Shown piece after piece: positions 1-10,800 of a stretch of 64,000 bases of DNA. The notes below the pieces were generated by a model. The model was not told the origin of the DNA, did not search any database, and was given only the letters and a program-made list of their open reading frames with translations. This stretch comes from Zonotrichia leucophrys gambelii (lineage: Eukaryota; Chordata; Aves; Passeriformes; Passerellidae). Position 1 is the first letter of the stretch. Each line of letters begins with the position of its first letter. The position numbers were made by a program, and so were the translations under genes. Where the stretch lies: contig NC_088178.1 in NCBI RefSeq assembly GCF_028769735.1, positions 310,001-374,000 on the forward strand. The letters run 5' to 3'.

Positions 1-1820
1 CTGGGAAACCCCCACACTGTTCAGCCCCTTCCTTGGTGAGCAGAGCAGCAGGAATCCAGCAGGAGCATGTGCTCTGCAGCACCCTGAATCCCTTCCAGGG
101 AAGCCAGCCTTGGAAATAACCTGAGATGTGAAAGGGCTCCTGGTGATTAACCAGCTGCCAGCAGAGCTGATTCGGGTCTTCTCTCCCCTCTACCATGTGT
201 ACTTTTTTCCACTACCTGCCAAGCAAGCCTCCATCCTGCCAAGTATCCATTCTGCCATGTAGGACTGCCTCTCTGAACCCAGGCATGGGGCACCTGCCTC
301 CACACAGAGCTCGAACTTGATAATTTTCTGTCTTCGCAGCAGCAACAGCCTCTGCATCTCAGACACCTTGATTCCATTTTTAAAGCAATACCAACAACTA
401 TTTGTAGTTACAAAAATAAAGGTGGGAGTATTTTTTTCTACCGCTCTGCCCTGCCATGTTGGGTTCCAGCAGAAGTGAAACTGGCAGGGGCACAGCCTGC
501 CCTACCCTGGGGCTGTGTACCCATGAACATCCCTCTGAGTCCCAGCAGTCTCTCACCAGTAGGAGGGGCAGCTCCCACCCTGCCAGGTGACCCTCAGCAC
601 TTGGTGCTGGTCTCCTCCCCAGCAGCTGCCCCTCAGCCTTTCTGCCTGCCTGGCTGCTCCTTCCCTTCCCATAACTGACCACTCTTGGCAGAGGAGCTGC
701 TAGAAATCAAGTGTTCCTGAATTACTCGGTATACAGACTCAGCAATTCCATAGAAAGAAACAACTGCATTAAAACATTTTTCAAGGAAGAGATCCAGAGA
801 CAGGAAACAAGGTTCATTTATATTGGCCAATGATAAAATAATTGTACTGGGTTATGGCTCTTGTGGAATGGGTTCCTCCTTTTGTCTAGAATGTCCTGGT
901 GGAGCAGCATCAATTTCTTTGGAACTGGAAAATGCATGTGACCTGCATGGCTCTTGTTTGGCTTTAGCTGGAAGTGAGCAGAGTAATTTCTGTAGAAAAC
1001 CCGGCCAAGGCAATTCTACTTACGAGCAGGACAGGGTAAGAAACTATTTATAATTATTATAATGATCCAAGGGGCGGTGGACACAATTAGACATGTTCCT
1101 GAAACACTGGTGGAAGTTCCTAAAGGATGTTAATAAGTCAGGGGGAAGTTCCTCTGGCATATTCCTGGACCTTTCTCATAAAGACTTAAAGGCAAAGACA
1201 GAAAATACATTGTGTAAGTGTTTATAAATGGTATATGAAGATTCACAGCCAGAGCAAAACACCTGCATGTGAGGAGAGTGTCTGGCATAGAGCTGAGAGG
1301 TGGTGAGCCACTGTCCAACTCAGCCCCCGAGGGACCTCATCACACCTCAGCCTCCTCTCTCCTCCACCAGCGTGGGTGCTGCCACATGGACATGGTGGGT
1401 CAGAGAGGTCTCGGTGCTCTGGGCATGAACACTTTTCAGGGGGCCCTTCTCCTCCTTCTGAGGTGCTTGGGCAATCCTGGCTTGTTGTGGGTCATTCCTG
1501 TGGCTGTCATGTCCCCATGGCAGCGGGGATGCAGCCAGCTCCCATGCCATGGGGCTGCTGCCAAGCTAGGTCCATGAGGACTGTGGCCAGTGCTGACCCC
1601 ACTGTTTGCCTCCAGCTCCGGGCTCAGAAAAGGGTTTCTTGGGGCTAGAGAGGGAAGGGGAGGGCGGGGGTGTGGGGCAGGATGTGGGCTGGCAGCGGGG
1701 CTGGGATGGGAGGGGAAGAGGCCGGGGGCAGGGAGCTGCAGGCTCGGAGGAAGCGTGAGCAGCACTGCCCACCGAGGGACAGCCGCTGCGGGCTGGGCAC
1801 GGGGCAGCCGCGGCACCAAC
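1..1820. other. SELP 5' flank, no gene recognised
   Basis: I see no convincing coding exon here. The open frames are short and lack recognisable domains. The last 180 bases are G-rich on the + strand and probably hold the SELP promoter and untranslated first-exon sequence, but no TATA box or transcription start could be fixed. Mammalian SELP is preceded by SELL; no SELL lectin or CCP exon was seen in this stretch. Confidence 0.5.
1652..1670 (+). promoter_or_regulatory. G-quadruplex-type G-run cluster upstream of SELP
   Basis: Four runs of at least three G separated by loops of AA, A and C fit the canonical G-quadruplex pattern. The cluster lies about 150 bases before the SELP initiation codon in a generally G-rich stretch. 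It could also act simply as GC-box/Sp1-type promoter sequence. The motif is visible; its role is inferred. Confidence 0.4.
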
Positions 1821-1823
1821 ATG
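1821..1823 (+). CDS. SELP: SELP coding exon 1 (initiator ATG only)
   Basis: The ATG sits in a favourable context (ACCAACATGG) and is followed directly by a donor, GTAAGG. The 5' UTR part extends upstream to an unknown start. Having the initiation codon and leader on separate exons is known for the selectin family. Phase 0 joins to the exon at 2196. Confidence 0.65.
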
Positions 1824-4800
1824 GTAAGGACTGCTCCTTTCCTCGGGCATGGCTGAGGGTGTGCCTGGACAAGGGGATCAGGGGAGGGCAGGGCTGTGGG
1901 CAGGCACTGACAGGAGCCACAGCTGGGGGCTGTGGGACACGTGCACGCTGGCCCGGGGACACCCTGCCCGAGTGACCCCAGGCTCACGGGACACTGCCAG
2001 GCACACAGGGCACTGCAGAGGTAGGTGCCAGCCCTGGCTGGGCAGGAAGGGGCTCCAGGGCACAGGACACCGTGTGTGCCTGCGTGCCAGTGCCACGAGC
2101 GACTGCCCTTGTGTGAGCCAGGACTGCCTGGCAGCGGTGTGGGTGCAGGTGTGAACCCCTTGGGATGTGCACGCTCATGTCTCCCTCTCTCTCAGGGCGC
2201 TGCTGTGGGACTGCAGTCTGCCAGGAGGACACGGACTCTGGGCTCTCCTGGCACCTCCCTGGGCATCGCTGCCATCACATGGGGTAAGCCACCCACCACC
2301 CACTCAGTAAGCCCAGTGTGACCCTGCTGCCAAGGAGTCTGCAGGTCTGAGAAACTGGAGAAATGCAGCATTGTTATTCTGGGGGCTCAGCGGCCCATCC
2401 CCAGGGCTGGATCCCTCTGGGCCAGGAGGGGGCTGGCCCTGCCTGTGCCAGCTCCCTCCAGGCAGACTGTGCTCCCCCAGGAAGGGCCAGGCCACGGCTG
2501 AGGTCCCTGCAGGATGTTTGGTTCCCCAAATGCAGCATGGCAACTGGTACTGTGAACTGCACTGCGAACCGGGGAAGGGCAGGGCAGCTCTACCCACCGC
2601 CCACACCCATGCCCGTGCTGGGGAGTCACAGCACCATGGGTGTGAGGGTTCATAGCACAGCTGGGGCAGCACCACACAGAATTAGAGCTGCTAATTGACA
2701 TCAGGAGTACAGCAACTAACTTGGTTTTGCTGCCTGTAGAGTATTTCCTTCACATACTGGTATTGCACAGAGCAAAACCTACTGGGGTGCCTGCTCTGTT
2801 CCTGGAAATCCTCTGTGAGCTGAATTATTTTCCTAAGAACCTTAGTGACTGAGCTAAGGAACAGAAATGAGGTAAGTGCAGTGTCAGGAGGAGGCTGAGA
2901 TTTGGCTCTGAGAGAAAACAACAAGGCAAAGGCACCTCAACTGCTGAGCACCACCCTAGGAAGAGGTATCAGGGCTGCCATAGGAGCAAGGGGTCAAACC
3001 ACAGGAAAACAGCACTCATTTGGGGACTCAGCACCAGGTGGGGCAGGGACAAGTAGCATAACACCAGGGAGATGAGCTGTGCCATAGAGAAGGTGTAACT
3101 GGTGGAGCTGGAGGACAGAAGTAGGAGAGCATGTGGAGGACAGACATGGAGCAGATGTCAAACTTTGGTCCTTCTCAGTTTGGGGATGGGCTGTGTGAGG
3201 GTAGCAGCCTTGAGCCGTGCTGGGCAGCAGCAGGGGCCAGGAGGAGGTTGGTGGGAGCTGAGGATGGGGCAGGCTCCCAGAAGGTGCCTTGAGTTCCCGT
3301 CCTGCAGGCCCAAATTCCCAAAAGGTAAAAAGGGAACCACATTTTCCCCAGCTTCAGTTCTATTGAACAAAGAGGATAGTTTGCTCTTTCACAAGAAAAA
3401 CCAGACAAATTATGGGAAATTACTTACAAAATTGTATAACAATGGACCAAAGTACAGCCCTAATTAGGCTTTAGAAGACGTGTATTTGCATCTCATCTGC
3501 AATGCCTGGATCTTTGCACAACTGCAGCATGATAAAATGCTCTCCTGAGATACAGCGTAAGCTAGGCTGGTTGTTTGGAGCGAACTTTGATCCTCATCTC
3601 CCTTTCTGCACAGATGGAGATATGATATCCCCACATCACTTTCTGCAGTTGTGGAGATAGCTGCTCCTGGGGAGAATGGAGGAAGCTTCTTTCTGTGGCT
3701 AAAACCCTTTGATTGCATAAAGTTGTGGTGTGAAATGCTGTAAATAAGAGCAGGGTTTCAGCAAAGTACCTTTCACTTCTGGGTGTGGGTTCCAGTTACT
3801 TTCTGGCTTTGCCCTGGCTGCTGGGTATGACCATAATATGAGCTTGTTTTTGAAAGACCTTGTTTTGCAACACTGAGTTTTACAAGACTCTAGACCATCT
3901 CTGTCTCAGATGAGCAGGTTGGGGTCCAAATGCTTTTGGGGGTGAGGGCATATTTGCTGCTCTGCCTTGCTCCAATCTGGCTCTCACGTAGCGGGGTAAA
4001 GCAAGAAAACTGAAGTATACACATCTGCACTCAAGGAAGGAACTGTGTTTATGGAACCATCTTGAAGTGGGACTTTCCTCTTTGGGAAGCTTTTGTGGGC
4101 AGGGGAAGAGGGCCGCTAGGCTGAGCTTTCAATCCTTATGTTGGAGGAGGGCTGGCATCACTGCTTAGGGCTCTTCTGCCTCCTGTGCTCTGCCTGCCTC
4201 ATCCCGTGCTCCCCCATCTCAGCCTTCACCCTGTCACCTCCACCTTCCTCGTCCCTGTGCCATCCCCCTCTGTCCTCATCTCCTTCTGCCACGTCTTTGT
4301 GTACCCATGGAGTCCCATTCTCTTCCACAGTCACCCCTTCATCCAATCCTTTCACCCAGCCTGTCCCCGGCATCTCTTGGCCACGATGTCAGGCTTAGCC
4401 CACCCTCATGTCCCAAGGGATCCCACCCCTGACCCAGCTGCCATCCTTTCTGCACCAATCCCAGACCTCATCCTCTTTCCCAGGCATGGTGCTGTGGATG
4501 CAGGTGGGTGCCTGGACCTACCACTACAGTGACCAAGGGGACTACACGTGGGAGCAGGCCAGGAATTTCTGCCAGACCTTCTTTACCGACCTGGTGGCAA
4601 TCCAGAACCAGCAGGAGATCGAGTACCTCAACAAGAGCCTGCCCTTCCACGGGCGCTACTACTGGATCGGCATACGCAAGCTGGGCGGCATCTGGACCTG
4701 GGTGGGCACCGGGAAGACGCTGTCGAAGGAGGCAGAGAACTGGGCACGGGGGGAGCCCAACAACCGCCGCTCCAACCAGGACTGCGTGGAGATCTACATC

Positions 4801-7800
4801 CAGCGGCCGCAGCAGGCCGGCAAGTGGAACGACGAGCCCTGCAACCGGAAGAAGAAGGCGCTGTGCTACCGGGGTGAGCAGGGGCACTGCGGGCCGGAGC
4901 TGGGTTGGGTGGGCTGGGCACCTTGGCAGGGTGTCAGCAAGCTCCTGATGACCGCCCCCTGTGCGTGCAGCCTCCTGCCAGCCCTTCCTGTGCAGCCAGC
5001 GTGGCGAGTGCGTGGAGACTATTGGGAGCTACCGCTGCGAGTGCTACCCCGGCTTTCACGGCCCTGAGTGCACAGATGGTGAGACATCCATCCCCACCCC
5101 TCCTTCCCTGCTGGAGAGTCCAAGCCCTGGTGACAAAGCAGGGTTCCGGTGCTCCTGATGGGCTGTGGCACCGTGTCTCTCCCAGTTGTGCAGTGTGCCA
5201 AGCTGGAGCCCAAGGGAGTGCCCATGAACTGCAGCCATCCCTACGGAGACTTCAGCTACAACTCCACCTGTGAGTTTGGGTGCCACGAGGGATTTGAGCG
5301 GCAAGGGGCGGGCGTGCTGCGGTGCCTGCCTTCCCAGGAGTGGTCAGCAAACATCCCCACCTGCACAGGTAGGGCCTGGCACGGGTTGGGGGTCTCAGGG
5401 ATGCAGCATTGATGCTTTGGAGGAACCAGCCCCATGTGCCCAATGCTGTTCAGACAACTGTTGCTGCGCCCTTGCCTACTGTGGAAGCATCTCCTGGTGC
5501 TGCATCATGGGGTGGGATTCCCTGAGGAGGCTGCAATGGGCAGAGCAGCTGTGAGGCCCTGTTGTGCCTGGCTGTCCCAGTGCCCATGTTTGCTGCCCTG
5601 AATCCCACTCAGATATCAGCACCCTGTGTGCACCAAGCGTGGGGTCAGGATGGTGTCCTGGCTCCTCTGTCAACTCTGTGGCAGTGTCCCTCTCCCCTAG
5701 CCCACCTGATCTGCCTTGGGAAGGCATTTGGCATCTTGGGAAAGAGAAAAGAGGGGCTTCTGTCCCACAGCCAGGGCAAGGGTGTATCCTGGCAGGGGTG
5801 GGCCACCTTGAACAGGGATAAGGACTCATGAAATGAGCTTAGATTTAAGCTGGGTGGGACAGAGTGTGGCAGGAAACCACAAAGGAGAGAAAGCTGTGAT
5901 ATGTTATTCTGCAGGGGCAGAGAAAGTCTTCCTGTCAGTGGCTTGAGGGTTTGCAGCCAGGCACCAGGCATCCCAGAGAACTGCCAGGCTTTTTTGGGGG
6001 TGCAAGAGTCTTGCTCCACCTTTCTTGTGCTGCTGTGTGGTACACCTACAGCCTTGCACAAGGATGGGGTGAGTCAAGCAGACGTGGGACACAACTGGGA
6101 CTGGGAAGGAATGGGACTGGGAAGCATCTTTGTATATATATTCTTTTAAAAAAAAAAACTGCCTTGAAGTTAGTGCTGCTGCTGCTGCCTGTGCTGGTTG
6201 GGCCTGTGGTCCAACCCAGGACCTTAGGTAGCTGAGACCAGCAAAACTGTCTGCAGCTAAGGGGATGTGATGCAACTGTTCTGTAACCAGTATCTCCAGC
6301 AGGGCAAGGGCAGGAGATGGCTCCCAATTTTGCAAAAATCCCCACTGACAAGCTGGGCTGAGCCTGTGTGCTCCAGGCTTTTTAGGCTCCTAGAGGCTTG
6401 CTTTCCCAGCTTGTTTTTTTCCTGCTGGCTGTAATATGATTGATTTTTTGTTTTATTGCAAACAATCAGATGAGTCAGTTGGTCGCCTGTGCTGGTAACA
6501 AAATGATGTTAGCAAGCATTGCCAGCTGGGCTTACTCCAGAAACAAGCAGAGCAAGGCTGGTGGTGCAGCAAGGACTGTGAGGGCAAGGCTGCCTGTCCT
6601 GCCTCAAACTCTGCCCCATGCTCGCCTGCAGCCATTGTGTGCCCATTGCTGGCTGGCCCCCAAAGGGGCTGGGTCAGCTGCTCCCACTTGCACAGCATGT
6701 TCACCAACAGGCACCTCTGGAGACTGGGAAACCAGAATTGCCTGTAAAATAGCTACAAAAGGAAAAGTCTACCCAGGAAAGTGCTTGGTGTCAGTTTGAA
6801 AGCAGAAGATGCAGTGAATGCAGTCTGTCTCAGCTGGCTGGTGGTGGTAATGCCCTGCTGGCACTGACCTTTGGTGCTCCCACGGGCAGCAGAGCCACTC
6901 ACCCCAGAAAACTTTGGGTATCACCCTGGCATGCAGCAAAACACACCCTGGGAACAGGCAGGGGAGGCTGGTATACAACCTCTTTAGCCATGGCAGTGCT
7001 TTACAGTCCCAAAGCTGTCCTCCTGTCACTGTGACAAGGACAGAGGCTGGCCTCTGCTCCAGTAAAGGGAGGGAGATGATTGGGACTGCAGCAGCTGCGG
7101 TCCTTCCTCCCAGGGGCTTTGGCCCAGGGTAGTGAAAGGGATAAACAGGGCTCTGGCAGAGCAGCAACTGTGTCCCCCTGAGGAAATCACTTGTAGGGCA
7201 GAAAAATCATTGTACCAAATACAGTTTCAAAGAGGTGAGTGTGGGTAAGATTTGATTTGGATCCAGTCTGAATTATTAGATTTAACCTCATTTATCCCAT
7301 CTCTGAGCTCTGCTCTCCATTGCAGCCGTCACCTGTCCAGTGCTGAGAGCTCCAGAAAAGGGAGAGCTGAACTGCTCCCACCTCCATGGGGACTTCACCT
7401 TTGGCTCCATGTGTGCCTTCTCCTGCCAGAAGGGGTTTGTGCTGAAGGGGCCTGAGAGCCGTGAGTGCACAGCCACAGGGACCTGGACAGGGGATGCAGC
7501 AAGATGTGAAGGTAGAGCTGTGGCTGGAGTGCCAGCTGTCACTGGGCTTAGGGTGACACTGTGGTGCTCCCCAGCCCCGTGGTCCCAGAATTTTAGTCTC
7601 CCAGTTCCCAAGCTGCTGCTTGATGTGTACCTCTTCACTCTGCAGCAATTGCCTGCCCAGTGCTCAGTGCTCCAGACCAGGGGGAGATGCACTGCTCCCA
7701 TCTCCACGGGGACTTCACCTATGGATCCGTGTGTGCCTTCTCCTGCCAGACGGGATTTGCCTTGGTGGGGCTGCAGAGCCGTGAGTGCACAGCCTTGGGG

Positions 7801-10800
7801 ACCTGGACTGGGAACACATCACACTGTGAAGGTATTGCTGCTGCTCAGGGTGTCACAGGCCTTGTGTTGAGCAAGGGATGTTCACTAGAGGACCCTCTTG
7901 GTCCTGTTCTTTCAACAGTCTAGCCTTGTAGTACCCACATTTCAGCTTGAAAATGTTTCTTTGTCCTTGCAGCTGTCACCTGCCCAGTGCTCAGAGCTCC
8001 AGAAAAGGGAGAGCTGAACTGCTCCCACCTCCATGGGGACTTCACCTTTGGCTCCACGTGTGCCTTCTCCTGCCAGACAGGGTTTGTGCTGAAGGGGCCG
8101 GAGAGCCGAGAGTGCACAGCCCTGGGGACCTGGACAGGGGATGCAGCAAGATGTGAAGGTAGAGCTGCTGCTGGAGCTCAGGGTGTCACTGGCCATGGGG
8201 TGACACTAGGGTTTCCCCAGTCTCCCAGACCAAACAGTTTAGCCTTGTAGTTCCCAGACTCCTCCTTGAACTGTTTCTATGTCCTTGCAGCAATTGCCTG
8301 TCCAGTGCTCAGTGCTGCAGAAAAAGGAGAGATGCACTGCTCCCACCTCCATGGCAACTTCACCTTTGGCTCCACGTGTGCTTTCTCCTGCCAGACAGGG
8401 TTTGTGCTCAAGGGGCCGGAGAGCCGAGAGTGCACAGCCCTGGGGACCTGGACAGGGGGCACGCCACACTGTGAAGGTAGAGCTGCTGCTGGAGCTCAGG
8501 GTGTCACTGGCCATGGGGTGACACTAGGGTTCCCCTGAAGCTTCTCAGGATGAACAGTTTAGCCTTGTAGTCCTCAGACTCCTGCTCAAAGTGCTTCTCC
8601 ACCCCTACAGCTGTCACCTGCCCAGTGCTCAGAGCTCCAGAAAAGGGAGAGCTGAACTGCTCCCACCTCCATGGGGACTTCACCTTTGGCTCCACATGTG
8701 CCTTCTCCTGCCAGACAGGGTTTGTGCTGAAGGGGCCTGAGAGCCGTGAGTGTACAGCCATGGGGACCTGGCCAGGGGATGCGACAAGATGTGAAGGTAG
8801 AGTTGCTGCTCAAGCTGTCACTGGCCTTGGGCATACCTTGGGATATTCTCTTTTTAGTTCTCTCATCACAAGAATTCAGCCTCATAGTCCCCAAGCTTCT
8901 GCCTGAAGAGTGCTTTTTGCCCTGCAGCAATTGCCTGCCCAGTGCTCAGTGCTCCAGACCAGGGGGAGATGCACTGCTCCCACCTCCATGGCGACTTCAC
9001 CTATGGATCCGTGTGTGCCTTCTCCTGCCAGACGGGATTTGCCTTGGTGGGGCTGCAGAGCCGAGAGTGCACAGCCTTGGGGACCTGGACTGGGAACACA
9101 TCACACTGTGAAGGTATTGCTGCTGCTCAAGGTGTCACAGGCCTTATGTTGAGCAAGGGATGTTCACTAGAGGACCCTCTTGGTCCTGTTCTTTCAACAG
9201 TCTAGCCTTGTAGTACCCGCATTTCAGCTTGAAAATGTTTCTTTGTCCTTGCAGCTGTCACCTGCCCAGTGCTCAGAGCTCCAGAAAAGGGAGAGCTGAA
9301 CTGCTCCCACCTCCATGGGGACTTCACCTTTGGCTCCACGTGTGCCTTCTCCTGCCAGAAGGGGTTTGTGCTGATGGGGTCAGACAGTCGCAAGTGCACA
9401 GCCACGGGGATCTGGACAGGGGATGCAGCAAGATGTGAAGGTAGAGCTGCTGCCACAGCTCAGGGTGTCACTGGCTGTGGGGTGACACTGTGATGTGTCC
9501 CCAGCCCCTTGGTGCCAGCAGTGTGGTCTCCCAGGCTCCTTTCTGAGCTGTCCCTCTCTCTTTACTCTTGCAGCCATCAAATGCTCAGCACTGACCACCC
9601 CCAAGATGGGCCAGGCTGCCTGCTCCCACGTCCATGGGGACTTCACCTTTGGCTCCACGTGTGCCTTCTCCTGCCAGAAGGGGTTTGTGCTGAAGGGGCC
9701 GGAGAGCCGTGAGTGCACAGCCCTGGGGACCTGGACTGGGGACCCCACACATTGCGAAGGTAAATCCTGTGATCTCACACGGATCTGTTGTAGCAGAGTG
9801 CTCTCCCCAGCACCCTGGCCTATGGCAGTTTATGCCCTGGCTTTCCAGCCCACATAACCCCATCTCATTGCCATCAGTCCTGTCCTCCTGATGCTCCTGT
9901 TGTGCTTTGTCTGCAGCCATCAGCTGCCCAGTGCTGTCCCCCCCCAGCAGAGGCCACCTGAGCTGCTCTCATGTGCATGGGAACTTCACCTACAACTCCA
10001 CGTGCATCTTTTCCTGTGAGGAGGGGTTTGTTCGGATGGGTGCAGAGGTGCTCCAGTGTGAGGCCACAGGGAACTGGACCAGGGATCCCCCTGTCTGTGC
10101 AGGTACCCCGGCTCCTCTAGCATGTGGAAGTTCCAGCTTTCCTCCAAGGACATCTTGAATGTGGTGGAGGGAGACTTCCCAGGGGCTGCAAAGTGCTGAC
10201 AACTTTCCAACACGTGGCTCTGTGGCTTTGTTTCAGAGGATGGTGCCTTCCTAAAGCAAGTCCTGGCTTACAGCAGCGGCTCAGCCCTGGCAGTAGCTGG
10301 TCTTGTGCTCTCTGGGGGACTCATTGCCCTCCTTGCCAAGAGGCTCAGTGACAGAGGTACAGAAATGCTTCCTGCAGCCCACTCTAGCTTTGGCCAGGGG
10401 CTCTCAGGCAAGGTGGTGACAGTCCCAGGGGAGGCTGGGGTGATCAGAAGTGTTTAGCAGTGTGACTGCCTCCATTCACATGTTTTATTTGCTGAGTTGT
10501 TTGGGTCCTTGGCAGTTGGTCCAGCTAAAAATGTCAGCAGCCAGGTTTGGAGGGCAGAGCCAGATAAACATCATCACTCTGAAGAAGGCAGCAAATCCTT
10601 GTTAAGGCAGCCCCACCTCATGCCGGCTCAACTCCGCTCAATTTCAGATGCTGCTGCTGCAGCTTCTTGTGACCTTCACTAAACAGATCTGGTTATTTCT
10701 TTTCTATGTGCTTTACGCCCATGGCCATTTCAATGCTGCTATCAGAGGAGAAGAGGAAGCTCCTGAAACACACCAGGTGAGAGCTGTGCTCTGCAGGAGG

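Larger units (their letters stand above)
7646..9440 (+). repeat. Tandem intragenic duplication of CCP exons with introns
   Basis: The block exon-intron-exon at 7646-8158 recurs at 8928-9440 with a constant offset of 1282 bases. By eye there are about four differences in the first exon and three in the 141-base intron. A-type modules start at 7326, 7973, 8611 and 9255 and B-type at 7646, 8291 and 8928, so a two-exon unit of about 640 bases also recurs. Since introns are conserved as well, the cause is recent duplication or gene conversion, not selection on protein alone. Confidence 0.93.

Noticed and set aside
1436..1987. Long minus-strand frame over the GC-rich SELP upstream region
   Set aside because: It is Pro/Ser/Ala-rich low-complexity translation of C-rich sequence without a domain.
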